A stretch of DNA of 64,000 nt from Rhizobium sp. 11515TR (GTDB lineage: Bacteria; Pseudomonadota; Alphaproteobacteria; Rhizobiales; Rhizobiaceae). The stretch lies in assembly GCF_002277895.1 (NCBI RefSeq), contig NZ_CP023000.1:930001-994000 (forward strand), written 5' to 3'. The position numbers and the translations under genes are program-made. The notes beneath the pieces are model-generated. The model was not told the origin of the DNA, ran no database searches, and saw only the letters and a list, made by a program, of their open reading frames with translations. Shown piece by piece: positions 1 to 9,302 of the stretch (position 1 is its first letter; every line of letters starts with the position of its first letter).

Positions 1-32
1 CATGGTCGATGCCTTCTCTTCGGATGCTGCTA

Positions 33-1082
33 TTAGACTTGCGCCGCGAAGCGGCGTTCATTTCCGGTGGGGCGCTGTTGCACCCAACCAAGCGCTGGGG
101 CGACATGAGCAGCCGTCAGTTCCAGCGAGCGCAGGATATGTTCATGCGGCGGATCGACGGAATGCACCTGAAAGACCAGATCCGTGACCCGCGCCAATGC
201 CGTGTCTGCCTGAAGCGACGCGATAACGTCGTCGGGGGTGCCGACGTGAACATCGAAGGCTCCAATCAAATCAGCCGTGGTTTCGCCTGGGATCACAAAG
301 CCCGCCGCCTTGAAGTGTTCGACGATCCGCCTCAGGCCGATGTCAGCAAAATGAAGGGCTTCCTTTCTGCTGTCGGCGACAAAGAGGCTGCGCGAACCCA
401 ATATTCGCGGCTGCCGCCCGGCCGGCAGCGCTGACAGATAGGCGTCGATGATCGGGTTCTGCAGGTCCGAAAGCTTGGCGTCCGGTGTCTCCGGCGGCCG
501 TGGCTGCGTCCTAGATAACATCAGCCCGTCGCCATCACGGCCGGCACGCAAGCCGCCGCCAACGGAAAATGTCGCCTGCCAGACATGGTCGCGCAAATGC
601 GGCGCTGCCGGATACAGGCGGTTGCCGCCTGCAAGCTCTCCGCCCGCCCAGGCATCGCGCACGAGAGCAAGATGATTGCCATAGACCTCCGTGCGCTGGC
701 TGCTTTCCAGGCCGAAGGGAAGGAAGGCCTGCGGGGTACCGCCCGTTCCGAAGCCGACCTCCAGCCGCCCGCCGAGCAGCTTGTCGAGCACGGCTGTATC
801 TTCGGCGACCCGCACCGCGTTCTCCATCGGCAACGTGATGACACCCGTGCCCAAACGAATATGCGAGGTCTGCGGGGCCAGGGCGGCGAGAAACACCAAT
901 GGTGCAGGCAGGCCGCCTTCGTCTCCGTTGAAGTGATGCTGCGCCACCCAGGCCGTGTCGAAGCCATGTTTTTCGGCATGGATGATCTGCTCGGCAACCA
1001 GCCTGTAGCGGGTTCCGGCATCCACCTGGTCCAGGACCCGACTGAAGAAGCCCAATCGCTTCAGTAATGTTGGCTTACTCAT
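33..1082 (-). CDS. LLM class flavin-dependent monooxygenase (cassette 1)
   Basis: A 349-residue luciferase-like monooxygenase, expected to use reduced FMN and O2. The N-terminus starts with LKRLGFFSRVLDQ and contains the family blocks WVAQHHF, HIRLGTGVITLP and LEVGFGTGGTP. The chosen ATG at 1082 has AGGA about 9 nt upstream; a longer reading to 1148 would overlap the ATPase gene. It is the last gene of a five-gene minus-strand operon that starts with the binding protein at 6306, and follows the double-ATPase gene by 4 nt. The C-terminal VAPALGW resembles VAPCLGW of the 27727-28818 protein, its positional paralogue in the second cassette. It resembles the putative FMN-dependent monooxygenases often found beside peptide/nickel-type ABC importers. 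An organosulfur substrate is inferred from context only. Confidence 0.88.
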   Translation of the reverse strand: MSKPTLLKRLGFFSRVLDQVDAGTRYRLVAEQIIHAEKHGFDTAWVAQHHFNGDEGGLPAPLVFLAALAPQTSHIRLGTGVITLPMENAVRVAEDTAVLDKLLGGRLEVGFGTGGTPQAFLPFGLESSQRTEVYGNHLALVRDAWAGGELAGGNRLYPAAPHLRDHVWQATFSVGGGLRAGRDGDGLMLSRTQPRPPETPDAKLSDLQNPIIDAYLSALPAGRQPRILGSRSLFVADSRKEALHFADIGLRRIVEHFKAAGFVIPGETTADLIGAFDVHVGTPDDVIASLQADTALARVTDLVFQVHSVDPPHEHILRSLELTAAHVAPALGWVQQRPTGNERRFAAQV

Positions 1083-1086
1083 GGGA

Positions 1087-2766
1087 TCATCCTGCACTGG
1101 TAAGGGCGGGCGCGGTCGCCCGCGGAAACTTCTTGCCTGGCACCGCATCGATCAGCTCGCGTGTGTACGGGCTACTTGGATTGGAGAAGACGTCTTCGAC
1201 ACGACCCGTCTCGACCAACTGCCCGGCGTTCAGCACCGAGACAGTGTCCGCGATCTGTCGCACGACGGCGAGATCGTGGGAGACGAACAGGTAGGTCAGC
1301 CCAAGCTCACGCTGCAACTCGCCCAAGAGATCGAGGATCTGCGCCTGTACTGTTACGTCAAGTGCGGAGACGGCCTCATCGAGCACCAGGATCTGCGGGT
1401 CGAGGACCAGGGCACGCGCAATCGCGACGCGCTGGCGCTGCCCTCCCGAAAGCGCATGCGGCCGACGTTGTGATATGTCGGCTGGCAGCCTGACCTTGTC
1501 GAGAGTGGCCGCCACCTTTGCCAATCGCTCACGCCGGGATAGGCGTTCGAAATTCAGCAACGGCTCCTCCACGATCCCGGTAATCGTCTGCCGTGGATCA
1601 AGCGAAGCATAGGGATTTTGATAGACGAGTTGGATCTTCTTGCGCAGCAGCCTCAACGCTTCGCCGCGCAACGAAGCCAGGTCGAGCCCGTCGATCAGCA
1701 CCTGACCCGAAGTCGGCTTCTGAAAGGCGGAAACGATCCTTATCGTCGTCGTCTTGCCGGAGCCGGACTCACCGACAATTGCATGGGTGCTGCCGCGGCG
1801 AACGCGAAAAGAGACATCGTCGACCGCCCGGAAACCGCCGCCGCGACCGGCACCAAAATCCTGCACCAGCCTATCGACCACAACGATGTCGTCCGCCGGC
1901 GCGGTGGATGCAACTGGGTGTACCGGCGGGGTCTTCGGCCGCGCATTCAACGATGGCGCGTCGGCAAGCAGACGACGCGTATAGTTGCTCTGCGGGTTTG
2001 CGAGGATATTGGCCGTGTGCCCCTGCTCCTGGATGCGGCCGTGCTGCAAGACGATCAACCGGTCAGATCGATCGGCAGCGACCCCGAGGTCGTGGGTCAC
2101 TAAAAGGACCGCCGTGCCATATTCCCGTCTCAGATCGTCGATCAGATCGAGAATGTGCCGCTGCACCGTGACATCCAGGGCGCTGGTGGGTTCGTCGGCG
2201 ATGATCAGCGAAGGTTTCAGCGCAATGGCGATGGCGATCAACACGCGCTGGCGCATGCCGCCGGAGAGCTCGTGCGGATATTGCCTGGCACGCAATTGAG
2301 GCTGGCTGAGGCCGACACGTTCCAGCAATTCGATCGCTTGAGCGCGAGCAGCCACTCCGGACGCCCAGCCATGCACCGTCAGGATTTCGGCGATCTGTTC
2401 GCCGATCGTCCTCACCGGATTGAGCGAATTGCCCGGATCCTGCGGCACGAGGCTGATGACGGAACCGCGAATGCCATCCAGCCGCTTTTGTGGCCAGCCG
2501 GCAATATCCTGGCCGTTCAGGCGGATGGTTCCCTGTTGGAGAATGCCACCTTCGGGTAGAAGGCCGATCAACGCCTGTGCGGTGGAGCTTTTGCCTGAAC
2601 CGGATTCGCCGACAAGGGCGACCACTTCGCCAGCGCGAACCTCAAAGTCAATATCGTGAACGACCGTGCGCTGGCCGCTCCTATCACGATAGGCGACCAC
2701 GAGGCCTGCAACATCGAGGATCGGCGCACTCTCTTCTGCAATGGTTCCAATGATCGGAGCCGTCAT
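1087..2766 (-). CDS. ABC transporter double ATP-binding protein (DppD-DppF fusion type)
   Basis: 559 residues with two complete ABC ATPase domains, the fused form common in peptide/opine/nickel importers of rhizobia. The first half has Walker A GESGSGKSS, signature LSGGMRQRV and Walker B LIIADEPTSALD. The second half has GESGSGKTT, LSGGQRQRVA and ILVLDEAVSALD, where the usual EPTS is EAVS. Each half ends in the oligopeptide-type C-terminal extension (YTRRLL and YTRELI). The start at 2766 (MTAPIIGT) overlaps the permease stop by ATGA; the open frame runs much further upstream but only as a shadow of the permease gene. It energises the importer encoded by the two upstream permease genes. Substrate unknown. 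Confidence 0.93.
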   Translation of the reverse strand: MTAPIIGTIAEESAPILDVAGLVVAYRDRSGQRTVVHDIDFEVRAGEVVALVGESGSGKSSTAQALIGLLPEGGILQQGTIRLNGQDIAGWPQKRLDGIRGSVISLVPQDPGNSLNPVRTIGEQIAEILTVHGWASGVAARAQAIELLERVGLSQPQLRARQYPHELSGGMRQRVLIAIAIALKPSLIIADEPTSALDVTVQRHILDLIDDLRREYGTAVLLVTHDLGVAADRSDRLIVLQHGRIQEQGHTANILANPQSNYTRRLLADAPSLNARPKTPPVHPVASTAPADDIVVVDRLVQDFGAGRGGGFRAVDDVSFRVRRGSTHAIVGESGSGKTTTIRIVSAFQKPTSGQVLIDGLDLASLRGEALRLLRKKIQLVYQNPYASLDPRQTITGIVEEPLLNFERLSRRERLAKVAATLDKVRLPADISQRRPHALSGGQRQRVAIARALVLDPQILVLDEAVSALDVTVQAQILDLLGELQRELGLTYLFVSHDLAVVRQIADTVSVLNAGQLVETGRVEDVFSNPSSPYTRELIDAVPGKKFPRATAPALTSAG

Positions 2767-3683
2767 TTCCCGATGCTCCCGATTGCCCGGCTGATGCGAT
2801 TGATGGAAATAACCACCAGGACGACGACAAGACCAGGTGCGGCCGTCAGCCACCAGGCGGTTGCGATATAATTGCGTCCTTCGGCGATCAGCAGGCCCCA
2901 TTCCGGTGTCGGTGGCGGCGCGCCATAGCCGAGAAAACCGAGCGTCGCGAGCTGCAGGATCGCCCAGCCGGCCTGAAGTGCCGCAAAGGCGATTACCGAG
3001 GTCAGTGAATTCGGCAGGATGTGACGCCAGAGCACCTTGAGGAAGGTGCCGCCGCTGCCGAAGGCGGCCTCGACATATTCGCTTCGCCGCACGGTGACGA
3101 CTTCGGAGCGAACCAATCTGGCAAACTTGGCGATCAGCGTGCAGCCGACTGCGATCGCGGCGTTGACGGTGCCGAAACCGAGCAGAACGATGATGCTGAG
3201 CGACAAGAGAAGATCCGGTATCGACAGCATGACATCGACCAGCCTCATGATGACCGTCTCGATCCTGCCGCCGAATGATCCGGCAAGCACGCCGAGCGCC
3301 GTGCCGGCTACAAGCGCGATGCCAACGGCTGCGAGCGCGCCCGATAGCGAGTGAATCGCGCCATAGACGATGCGGGCATAGAGATCCCGCCCGAGCGAAT
3401 CCGTGCCCAGGAGATGGGTGGCACTGGGCGGTCGTAGATGTTGCCCGGGCAAGCCCTGGACAGGGTCGTAAATCGTAAAGAGACCGGGGACGAGTGCCCA
3501 AAGGATAGCCAGCGCGAGGATAAGGCACGCAAGGAAGAGACCAGGCTGAATGCGGGGAAAACGGCCGACAGTCCCAGTGTTCTCATGAGCATCGGTCTCG
3601 AGCGTCACGGGCGATACACTGACTTTCCGGTCGGACGCATCGAGGTCTGGATCAGGTCGGGCGGTTTCGATCGTTGCCATCAT
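2763..3683 (-). CDS. ABC transporter permease, DppC/OppC type
   Basis: About 306 residues. A soluble N-terminal tail is followed by a hydrophobic segment (LFLACLILALAILWALV), the typical OppC loop HLLGTDSLGRDLYARIVYG, further membrane helices and the EAA loop region around EAAFGSGGTFLKVLWRHILPN. It forms the membrane pore together with the DppB-type permease just upstream. The start ATG (3683, or the adjacent ATG at 3680) overlaps the stop of that permease, and its own stop overlaps the start of the ATPase gene, so the operon is translationally coupled. Paralogue of 25182-26030. Confidence 0.93.
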   Translation of the reverse strand: MMATIETARPDPDLDASDRKVSVSPVTLETDAHENTGTVGRFPRIQPGLFLACLILALAILWALVPGLFTIYDPVQGLPGQHLRPPSATHLLGTDSLGRDLYARIVYGAIHSLSGALAAVGIALVAGTALGVLAGSFGGRIETVIMRLVDVMLSIPDLLLSLSIIVLLGFGTVNAAIAVGCTLIAKFARLVRSEVVTVRRSEYVEAAFGSGGTFLKVLWRHILPNSLTSVIAFAALQAGWAILQLATLGFLGYGAPPPTPEWGLLIAEGRNYIATAWWLTAAPGLVVVLVVISINRISRAIGSIGK

Positions 3684-4621
3684 GCGGCTCCCAGCTTGGT
3701 CTTCAGACGCGGATCGAGCACGGGATAGAGAAGATCGACTACGAGGTTGATGATGACGAAAGCGGTCGCGGCAATGACGACGATCGCCTGAAGAACGGCG
3801 ACATCCTGGCTATCCACGGCCTGTTTCGTCAGCCCGCCGATACCATTGAGGCCAAACACCGTTTCGGTGATGACCGCGCTCGCGATCAGCTCCCCGAACA
3901 GCAACCCGGCAACGGTCAGAACCGGCAGCAGCGTGTTCTTGGCGACGTGCCGCCATAGAACCTTGGCATGTGAAAGTCCCTTGGCCCGGGCCACGGGCAC
4001 GAAGGGCTTCGTCAGAACCTCGTCGATGTTCTTCAGCAAGATTTGCGCCAGCGGCGCCGAAATCGGCACCGCGACCGTCAGGATAGGCAGGAAAAGACCC
4101 TCCCATGGACCCGGATTGATGACCGGCACGAGGCGAAGCCTGAAGGAGAATATCTGAATGAGCATGATGCCGAGCCAGAAGGTGGGCACCGATATGAACA
4201 GTGAGGGAATGGATTGGATCAGGCCACGCAGCCAGGCAAGACCGGAGAGATTGCAGGCAATCGCGATCAGAACGGCGAGAAGTGTTGCCACCACAAACCC
4301 CGATGCTGCGAGCAGAAGGGATGGCGGCAGGTTGGTGGCAAGCAGCGAGCTCACCGGAACGCCTGCCTGCAGTGAATAGCCGAAATCCCCCGTCAGAAAA
4401 TTCCAGACCGCGTGGGCATATTGCTGCAGGAACGATCCGTCGGCGCCATAAGCCGCCCTGATATCGGCAAGCTGTTCGGGGCTCAGCCCATAATCCGGGT
4501 TCTGGAATTTGATCAGCACCGCGTCGCCCGGCAGCGACTGCAGCAATACGAACGAAACGGTGAAAGCCGCCCATAAGACGAACAGTGCCTGCCCGAGCCT
4601 CGATAATATGTATCTTGCCAT
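3680..4621 (-). CDS. ABC transporter permease, DppB/OppB type
   Basis: 313 residues from the chosen ATG at 4621 (MARYILSRLGQALFVLW), the classical start of the DppB family; the reading from 4684 would overlap the binding-protein gene. Six membrane segments are expected. The OppB-type N-terminal segment, the loop FLQQYAHAVWNFLTGDFGYSL and the EAA loop PFVPVARAKGLSHAKVLWRHV are visible. Second gene of the minus-strand operon, 59 nt after the binding-protein gene and overlapping the DppC-type permease. Paralogue of 24175-25185. Confidence 0.92.
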   Translation of the reverse strand: MARYILSRLGQALFVLWAAFTVSFVLLQSLPGDAVLIKFQNPDYGLSPEQLADIRAAYGADGSFLQQYAHAVWNFLTGDFGYSLQAGVPVSSLLATNLPPSLLLAASGFVVATLLAVLIAIACNLSGLAWLRGLIQSIPSLFISVPTFWLGIMLIQIFSFRLRLVPVINPGPWEGLFLPILTVAVPISAPLAQILLKNIDEVLTKPFVPVARAKGLSHAKVLWRHVAKNTLLPVLTVAGLLFGELIASAVITETVFGLNGIGGLTKQAVDSQDVAVLQAIVVIAATAFVIINLVVDLLYPVLDPRLKTKLGAA

Positions 4622-4680
4622 GCCACTACCATGTCTTCGCATAAGGAGGGCCCGGCACCACGCCGGGCCAGCCCTTTTCA

Positions 4681-6306
4681 TCAATGTTCAGCAAGCCAGG
4701 CGCTGTAGAAGGACGGACGTCCTACGGCCTCGAATGCAACCCCCTTCACGTAAGGCGCGCCAGCGAAGACCTGCGGCTCCTCGAAGAAGGGGATGACATA
4801 GGCCTGATCGAGCAGATATTCCTGCGCCGCCTTGGCCGCCGCAAGTCGCTTGTCGCGATCCGTCTCGGAGGCAACGGTTTCCAGGATGCCGTTCAGCTTG
4901 TCGTCCGAGAAGGTCGCCTTGGGATTGAGACCGCCCTTCTGGAGCAGGGCATCGCGATTCTTGGGGTAGAACTGGCTCTTGATGACATCGGGATCGGCGC
5001 GTCCGACTTCAGCGACGACCAGCGGTGTCTTTGCCGGATCGACATTGTCGGTCACCAGATTTCCCGAGGTTCCGGCAAGAACCTGCAGCTTGACGCCGAG
5101 CTTGGCCCATTGCTGCGCGACCAGCTGCAAGACGGCCTTGTTCTGTGGCTGGGGCAAGGATTCGTAGACGGCCAGCGAAAGCGGCTTGCCATCCTTCTCG
5201 CGAACGCCGCTCGCGCCCTTCTTCCAGCCCGCTTCGTCCAGGAGCTTTTCAGCAAGAGCCGGATCGTAGGTCAGCTTCGACGACAGGTCCGTGTAGCCGG
5301 CCGCAGCCGACGAAATGACCGATTTCGCCTGCGGATAATTTGCCGAAAACAGCGTATCGACGATTTCCTTGTTGTTGGTCGCATGCAGGAGCGCCTGACG
5401 AACCTTGAGATCGGCAACGAGCGGATTGTCCGGGCGGAAGGCGACGCTGTCATTCACGCCGCGGGTCGGCGCCGCATAGATCGCAAAACTCTGATCGGAC
5501 ACCTGCTTCTCGTCATAGGCCTGCAGCTGACGGATGAAATCGGCCTGGCCGGACAGCAATGCGCCGATGCGCACGCTGTCCTCGCCGGTGATGATGTACT
5601 TGATGCCATCCAGATAGGCCCGGCCCTGATGCTCCAGCTTGCTCGGACCCCAGTTGTAGTCTGTCCGCGCCTTCAGCGAGAGCTGCTTGCCAAGCGTTTC
5701 ACTTTCGACGACAAAAGGGCCGGACCCGATGATCTTCGTCGCATCTCCTAGCTGGTCGAACGACAGCGCCAGCGTCTTCAACGAGACCAGGCCGGATCCG
5801 ATGACGGACGTTCCCTGCAGGAAACCCGGGGACGACTTCTTGAAGTAGAACTTGACCGTATAGGGATCGACGACTTCGCTGTGATCGTAGTTGTTGATGA
5901 CCTCGGAAACCGGCTGCTTCAGCTCCTTGTTGCCAAGGCCGAACGTATCATAATTCTTGGCGACAGCATTGGCATCGAGCGGAGTACCGTCGGAAAAGGT
6001 CACGCCCTTGCGGATCTTGAACGTATATTCCGTCGCCACATCGTTGACTGCCCAGGATTCGGCAATCCATGGCTCGATCTGAAGCGTCTTGGGATTTTGA
6101 TAGGTCAGCTTGTCGGTGATCTGGTTGAGTATCCCGCCGTTCGGATAGAAGCCGCCGGCCGGCGGGTAAAGGTTCGTATGCGCCTGCTGTTCGAGATAAA
6201 TCAGCGTACCGCCCTTGACCGGCTGATCATCGGCAAATGCTGCCGGCGCCGCCAATAGCCACACGCTCAGTAAACTTGCCGCTTTGAGTTTGGCTTTAAT
6301 GCCCAT
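4681..6306 (-). CDS. ABC transporter substrate-binding protein, family 5 (peptide/nickel type)
   Basis: 541 residues with a Sec signal peptide (start MGIKAKLKAASLLSVW, cleavage likely after AAPAAFA). The mature protein has the SBP_bac_5 landmarks: LTYQNPKTLQIEPWIAESW, FKIRKGVTFSDGTPLDANAV and RQALLHATNNKEIVDTLF. The start at 6306 was preferred over 6333 because it begins directly at the signal peptide. First gene of the importer/monooxygenase operon reading to position 33. Copy A of the 17-bp regulatory motif lies 54 bp upstream (6360-6376). The ligand cannot be read from the sequence; family 5 proteins bind peptides, nickel chelates, opines, glutathione and similar compounds, and the neighbourhood favours a sulfur-containing one. 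Confidence 0.92.
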   Translation of the reverse strand: MGIKAKLKAASLLSVWLLAAPAAFADDQPVKGGTLIYLEQQAHTNLYPPAGGFYPNGGILNQITDKLTYQNPKTLQIEPWIAESWAVNDVATEYTFKIRKGVTFSDGTPLDANAVAKNYDTFGLGNKELKQPVSEVINNYDHSEVVDPYTVKFYFKKSSPGFLQGTSVIGSGLVSLKTLALSFDQLGDATKIIGSGPFVVESETLGKQLSLKARTDYNWGPSKLEHQGRAYLDGIKYIITGEDSVRIGALLSGQADFIRQLQAYDEKQVSDQSFAIYAAPTRGVNDSVAFRPDNPLVADLKVRQALLHATNNKEIVDTLFSANYPQAKSVISSAAAGYTDLSSKLTYDPALAEKLLDEAGWKKGASGVREKDGKPLSLAVYESLPQPQNKAVLQLVAQQWAKLGVKLQVLAGTSGNLVTDNVDPAKTPLVVAEVGRADPDVIKSQFYPKNRDALLQKGGLNPKATFSDDKLNGILETVASETDRDKRLAAAKAAQEYLLDQAYVIPFFEEPQVFAGAPYVKGVAFEAVGRPSFYSAWLAEH

Positions 6307-6359
6307 TGTGTAAGCCTCTGTAGGTAAATGCACATCAACCTACGACGATGGTCTTACTA

Positions 6360-6376
6360 TCTATAGAATTTATATT
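6360..6376 (-). promoter_or_regulatory. 17-bp sulfur-island motif, copy A
   Basis: On the minus strand the site reads AATATAAATTCTATAGA, matching TCYATAAAWNTWRTAGA at 14 of 17 positions; the misses are the first two bases and C at position 11. An overlapping 6-4-6 inverted repeat TAGAAT/ATTCTA sits at 6364-6379. It lies 54 bp upstream of the binding-protein ATG at 6306, a sensible place for an operator or activator site. The regulator is unknown. Confidence 0.6.
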
Positions 6377-6552
6377 CTAATTTTGGCACCACGCAGGAAA
6401 CGAACGCGCTGCCGTTTCGAACCGGCGACCATTGGCAATGGCGGATTGGCAAATGGGTTAGCCCAACTCTTCCACGCATGTTGTGCCGGCGCCGGTTTGT
6501 CGCGAAAGTGAGAGCATCCCAGTCAGCCGAATGCGCGTAAAGATCGAGCCGG

Positions 6553-7755
6553 TCACGCCGCCTTCAGCCTGCTTTCGACAAGACGGGCAAACAATGTCGC
6601 GCCGACGGCGAGAATGCCGTCGTCTACGATGAAACCGGGATTGTGAGCGGGAACGTTGCCGGCATGCCCCAGCGTGAAGAATGCGCCCGGGGCATGGAGC
6701 AGCATATCGGCAAAGTCCTCGCTTCCCATCGCGCGCTTGGGCACTGTCGAAACCCGATCCTCACCAAGAACCTCGCGGCCAATAGCAGCGACGATATCGA
6801 CCTGATCCGGATGGTTGGTCAAAACCGAGAAGATGTCGCGTATATCGACATTGGCTTCGATATCGTGAGCGGCAGCGATATTGCGCGAAATCGTGGTCAC
6901 GCGCTCGCGGATCAAATGCCTGATGTTATCGGAGAAGGCTCGTATCGTACCGCCGACACTCGCGGTTTCGGGTATGACATTATAGGCCGACCCTGCGAAT
7001 ATCTTGGTCACGGACAGCACGGCTGGTTCCGTGGGCGATACATTGCGGCTGACGATGGTCTGCAGTGCTTGCACGAGTTCGGCGATTGCCGGAATGGGAT
7101 CGCGTGCGACATCCGGATGGGCACCATGCGCGCCCTTGCCTTTGAAGGTCACATCGAAAAAATCAGCGCCCGCCAGCACTGCTCCGGCCGAGACGTGCAG
7201 ATGATTTGGCGGCAATTGCGTTGCGTTGTGTAGCCCATAGATTTCGTCCACCGGAAATCTCTCGAACAGGCCGTCGGCGATCATCGCCCGCGCCCCACCA
7301 AGACCCTCCTCGGCCGGCTGGAAGATGAAGGTCACCGTCCCCGCGAAATCCCTCGTTTCGGCAAGATAGCGTGCAGCACCAAGCAAGATCGTCGTGTGGG
7401 CATCATGACCGCAACCGTGAAACCGGCCGGGATGGATCGAGGCATAGGCAAGACCGGTTTCCTCCGGCATCGGTAAGGCATCCATATCGGCACGCAGGCC
7501 CACCGATCTATTGCCGGGATGGCGTCCCTTGAGAAGACCGACAACACCCGTCTTGCCGATACCGCGATGAACTTCGATCCCCCAGGACGACAGCTTTTCG
7601 GCGACGATCGCCGAGGTACGCACTTCCTCGAAGCCGATTTCGGGATGGGCATGGAGATCGTGCCGGATCGCGACAAGCTCCGGATGGTAGCCTTCGATCC
7701 GATCGATGATATTCAAAACAGGCTGCCCTGCGAACGATGCAACGGGTTTATTCAT
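6553..7755 (-). CDS. M20 family amidohydrolase/deacylase
   Basis: 400 residues. Metal-binding and catalytic signatures of M20D amidohydrolases are present: GLRADMDALPMPEETG, HGCGHDAHTT, FQPAEEG, the GLHN block and a C-terminal MGSEDFADM. Such enzymes remove acyl groups from N-acyl amino acids, and relatives in sulfur-assimilation operons (B. subtilis YxeP) deacetylate N-acetyl-S-substituted cysteines. The start at 7755 (MNKPVASFAG) has GAGG about 10 nt upstream; the longer reading to 7830 overlaps the OsmC-like gene. It follows that gene by 43 nt in the same orientation and is probably cotranscribed from the promoter near 8430. A role in unmasking acylated cysteine conjugates is inference. 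Confidence 0.9.
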   Translation of the reverse strand: MNKPVASFAGQPVLNIIDRIEGYHPELVAIRHDLHAHPEIGFEEVRTSAIVAEKLSSWGIEVHRGIGKTGVVGLLKGRHPGNRSVGLRADMDALPMPEETGLAYASIHPGRFHGCGHDAHTTILLGAARYLAETRDFAGTVTFIFQPAEEGLGGARAMIADGLFERFPVDEIYGLHNATQLPPNHLHVSAGAVLAGADFFDVTFKGKGAHGAHPDVARDPIPAIAELVQALQTIVSRNVSPTEPAVLSVTKIFAGSAYNVIPETASVGGTIRAFSDNIRHLIRERVTTISRNIAAAHDIEANVDIRDIFSVLTNHPDQVDIVAAIGREVLGEDRVSTVPKRAMGSEDFADMLLHAPGAFFTLGHAGNVPAHNPGFIVDDGILAVGATLFARLVESRLKAA

Positions 7756-7798
7756 GGCGCGGATACCTCGGATGGAAAAAGACGGAGCAGCGTTCACC

Positions 7799-8350
7799 TC
7801 ACGCCGGACGTTGGTGATCGACACGCCCACGCACTTCGTTTCCTCGCTTCAGGAGATTGAGGATTGGGCAAAGCCTCTCCACGGTGGCCTGCAACCTTGC
7901 TATCTCCTCCCCGCTTGCAGGCGACATCAGCGTTACGACGTAATTGATATCGTGGGGATAGACGGGAATATCGTCATGGCCCTCGGCACCTCCACGCGGA
8001 TCGATCGAGGCGGAGACTTCCGCTTGCAACGATTCCAACGGCACACCCTGATCGGATGCATGAATAAGATAAGTATGCGTCAGGCAGCTCGAGAGAGCGC
8101 CGAGCAAAAGTTCCGGAGACGATGGCCCCAAATTGTAGCCGGCAAAATCCGGGGGACTGTCGGAAATAACCTGGAAGTCCCTAATTCTGATGCGGCGCAC
8201 CCCGCTGCGGCCCTCGGCACTTGCACCCGCGTGCAGCGTGACAGCGCCAAGCTCCCCTGATTTTACCCGCTTACGCCGATTAATCAGGGCTTCGCGCTTT
8301 TGCGCAAGATATTCGTTCAAATTTGTCACTGCCGATTTCCTTCCCGTCAT
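7799..8350 (-). CDS. OsmC family protein
   Basis: 183 residues. The two redox cysteines of the OsmC/Ohr fold are visible: one in the helix GALSSCLTHTYLIHA and one in VERLCPILNLL. OsmC-like proteins are thiol peroxidases or related thiol-handling proteins. The ATG at 8350 (MTGRKSAVTN) was chosen because GAGG lies 8 nt upstream; an ATG at 8368 is possible but lacks a ribosome site. First gene of a two-gene unit with the M20 amidohydrolase. Motif copy B is 75 bp upstream. The protein is longer at its N-terminus than a minimal OsmC domain. Confidence 0.88.
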   Translation of the reverse strand: MTGRKSAVTNLNEYLAQKREALINRRKRVKSGELGAVTLHAGASAEGRSGVRRIRIRDFQVISDSPPDFAGYNLGPSSPELLLGALSSCLTHTYLIHASDQGVPLESLQAEVSASIDPRGGAEGHDDIPVYPHDINYVVTLMSPASGEEIARLQATVERLCPILNLLKRGNEVRGRVDHQRPA

Positions 8351-8425
8351 GGCTGGCGCCTCAAGCATCAGGTCAGCGCTATAATGATTGCCGGCGCCAC
8401 TTATAGCCGGATGCCTTTATAATAG

Positions 8426-8442
8426 TCTATAAAAATTATAGA
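8426..8442. promoter_or_regulatory. 17-bp sulfur-island motif, copy B
   Basis: TCTATAAAAATTATAGA is a perfect palindrome around its central A, and the symmetry extends to a 10-3-10 inverted repeat (TAGTCTATAA, AAA, TTATAGACTA; 8423-8445). It sits in the 407-bp gap between the divergent OsmC-like gene (start 8350) and the small-protein gene at 8758. The rest of the gap holds only motif copy G and no convincing gene. Confidence 0.7.
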
Positions 8443-8677
8443 CTAAACAGGTGTGGCAGGCCCATTGACGAATGAGCTGCGGCCTCCTGCTGTTGGACGC
8501 AATAGATTTCCGCCCGAAATCGGCAGCGCAACCCCGGTTCGTTCGAGAACATCGTCGCGACCTCCGGTGCGCCTTTGCTCTCAAGAGCTTCGCCCCCCTA
8601 TATTAGAATTGTTTTCCGCCGCGCCGCAACTATTTGGCATCCCTAAGAATGGTCTTCCGCATTCGCCACACATATAA

Positions 8678-8694
8678 TCCATTAAATCAATAGA
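8678..8694 (+). promoter_or_regulatory. 17-bp sulfur-island motif, copy G
   Basis: TCCATTAAATCAATAGA matches TCYATAAAWNTWRTAGA at 15 of 17 positions and, like copy B, is followed by CTAA. It ends 63 bp before the ATG at 8758, so it would serve the small-protein operon reading right. Confidence 0.5.
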
Positions 8695-8757
8695 CTAATC
8701 GAACTTGGAATGCCCCGATCGTTCGTCCGGAAGAATCAATTTCAACAGGTGGTGATC

Positions 8758-8955
8758 ATGACCAGACAGGTGATTGAATATGCCGGCATTCCGGTGGGCA
8801 TCGTCGTCCCGGACGAGGGCGCACTGAAGTTCATCGCGGTTAAGTTTCATGTATACGATCTCGACGGCCAACATTTTGCTGCCGCCTCGGACGTGCTGCG
8901 AGCAATCCATAAGTTGGCGTCCACAGCGCCTGACGGCCTCAACCGAGCCGCGTAG
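8758..8955 (+). CDS. Small conserved-type hypothetical protein (65 aa)
   Basis: Starts MTRQVIEYAGIPVGIVVPDEG and contains VKFHVYDLDGQHFAAASDV. The ATG at 8758 is preceded by AGGTGG 5 nt upstream, so this start is preferred over the ATG at 8710. No known domain recognised; the acidic/aliphatic beta-rich pattern looks like a small folded cytosolic protein. It is followed after 12 nt by another small gene with a strong ribosome site, and motif copy G lies upstream. Membership of the sulfur island is inferred from that motif. Confidence 0.7.
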   Translation: MTRQVIEYAGIPVGIVVPDEGALKFIAVKFHVYDLDGQHFAAASDVLRAIHKLASTAPDGLNRAA

Positions 8956-8967
8956 AGGAGGCGCATC

Positions 8968-9162
8968 ATGAGCAGACTGCATCGTTTCTTTCGCCTCTCC
9001 GCACAACGCGACGAGATCGAGACAAGGCTGCTGGCACAAGAATATCGGGCGCTCATTCTCGATGATCTTGTCGATGACGGTACCAGCCATGAGCTGCAAT
9101 CGAAATGCGTCGAACTATCTCATGAGATCGGTTCGCATCGACGTTGGTATTACCGTGGATAG
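8968..9162 (+). CDS. Small hypothetical protein (64 aa)
   Basis: A very strong Shine-Dalgarno (GAGGAGG) lies 5 nt before the ATG. The protein (starts MSRLHRFFRLSAQRDE) is charged and helix-forming, with no membrane segment and a basic C-terminus HRRWYYRG. No family recognised. It is cotranscribed with the 65-aa gene 12 nt upstream. The ribosome site and operon position, rather than similarity, support it. Confidence 0.65.
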   Translation: MSRLHRFFRLSAQRDEIETRLLAQEYRALILDDLVDDGTSHELQSKCVELSHEIGSHRRWYYRG

Positions 9163-9302
9163 CCAATCCTGTTCGATATAGTTCAGCAGCCGCTCGCGTT
9201 CGGCCCGCGGACACGGTTGCTGATGTGATCACCAAAATCGCGGCATGCCGAATGCGGTGCGAAGACCGCAATTTAAACTATCTCTGTGTCGGGAGCCTAC
9301 CA

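Noticed and set aside
2767..3528. N-terminal extension making an 813-aa ATPase
   Set aside because: It overlaps the permease gene in another frame; the ATGA start at 2766 fits the operon and the family length.
8453..8677. 74-aa frame between motif copies B and G
   Set aside because: Arg/Pro/Ser-rich chance frame that ends at motif copy G; no ribosome site.
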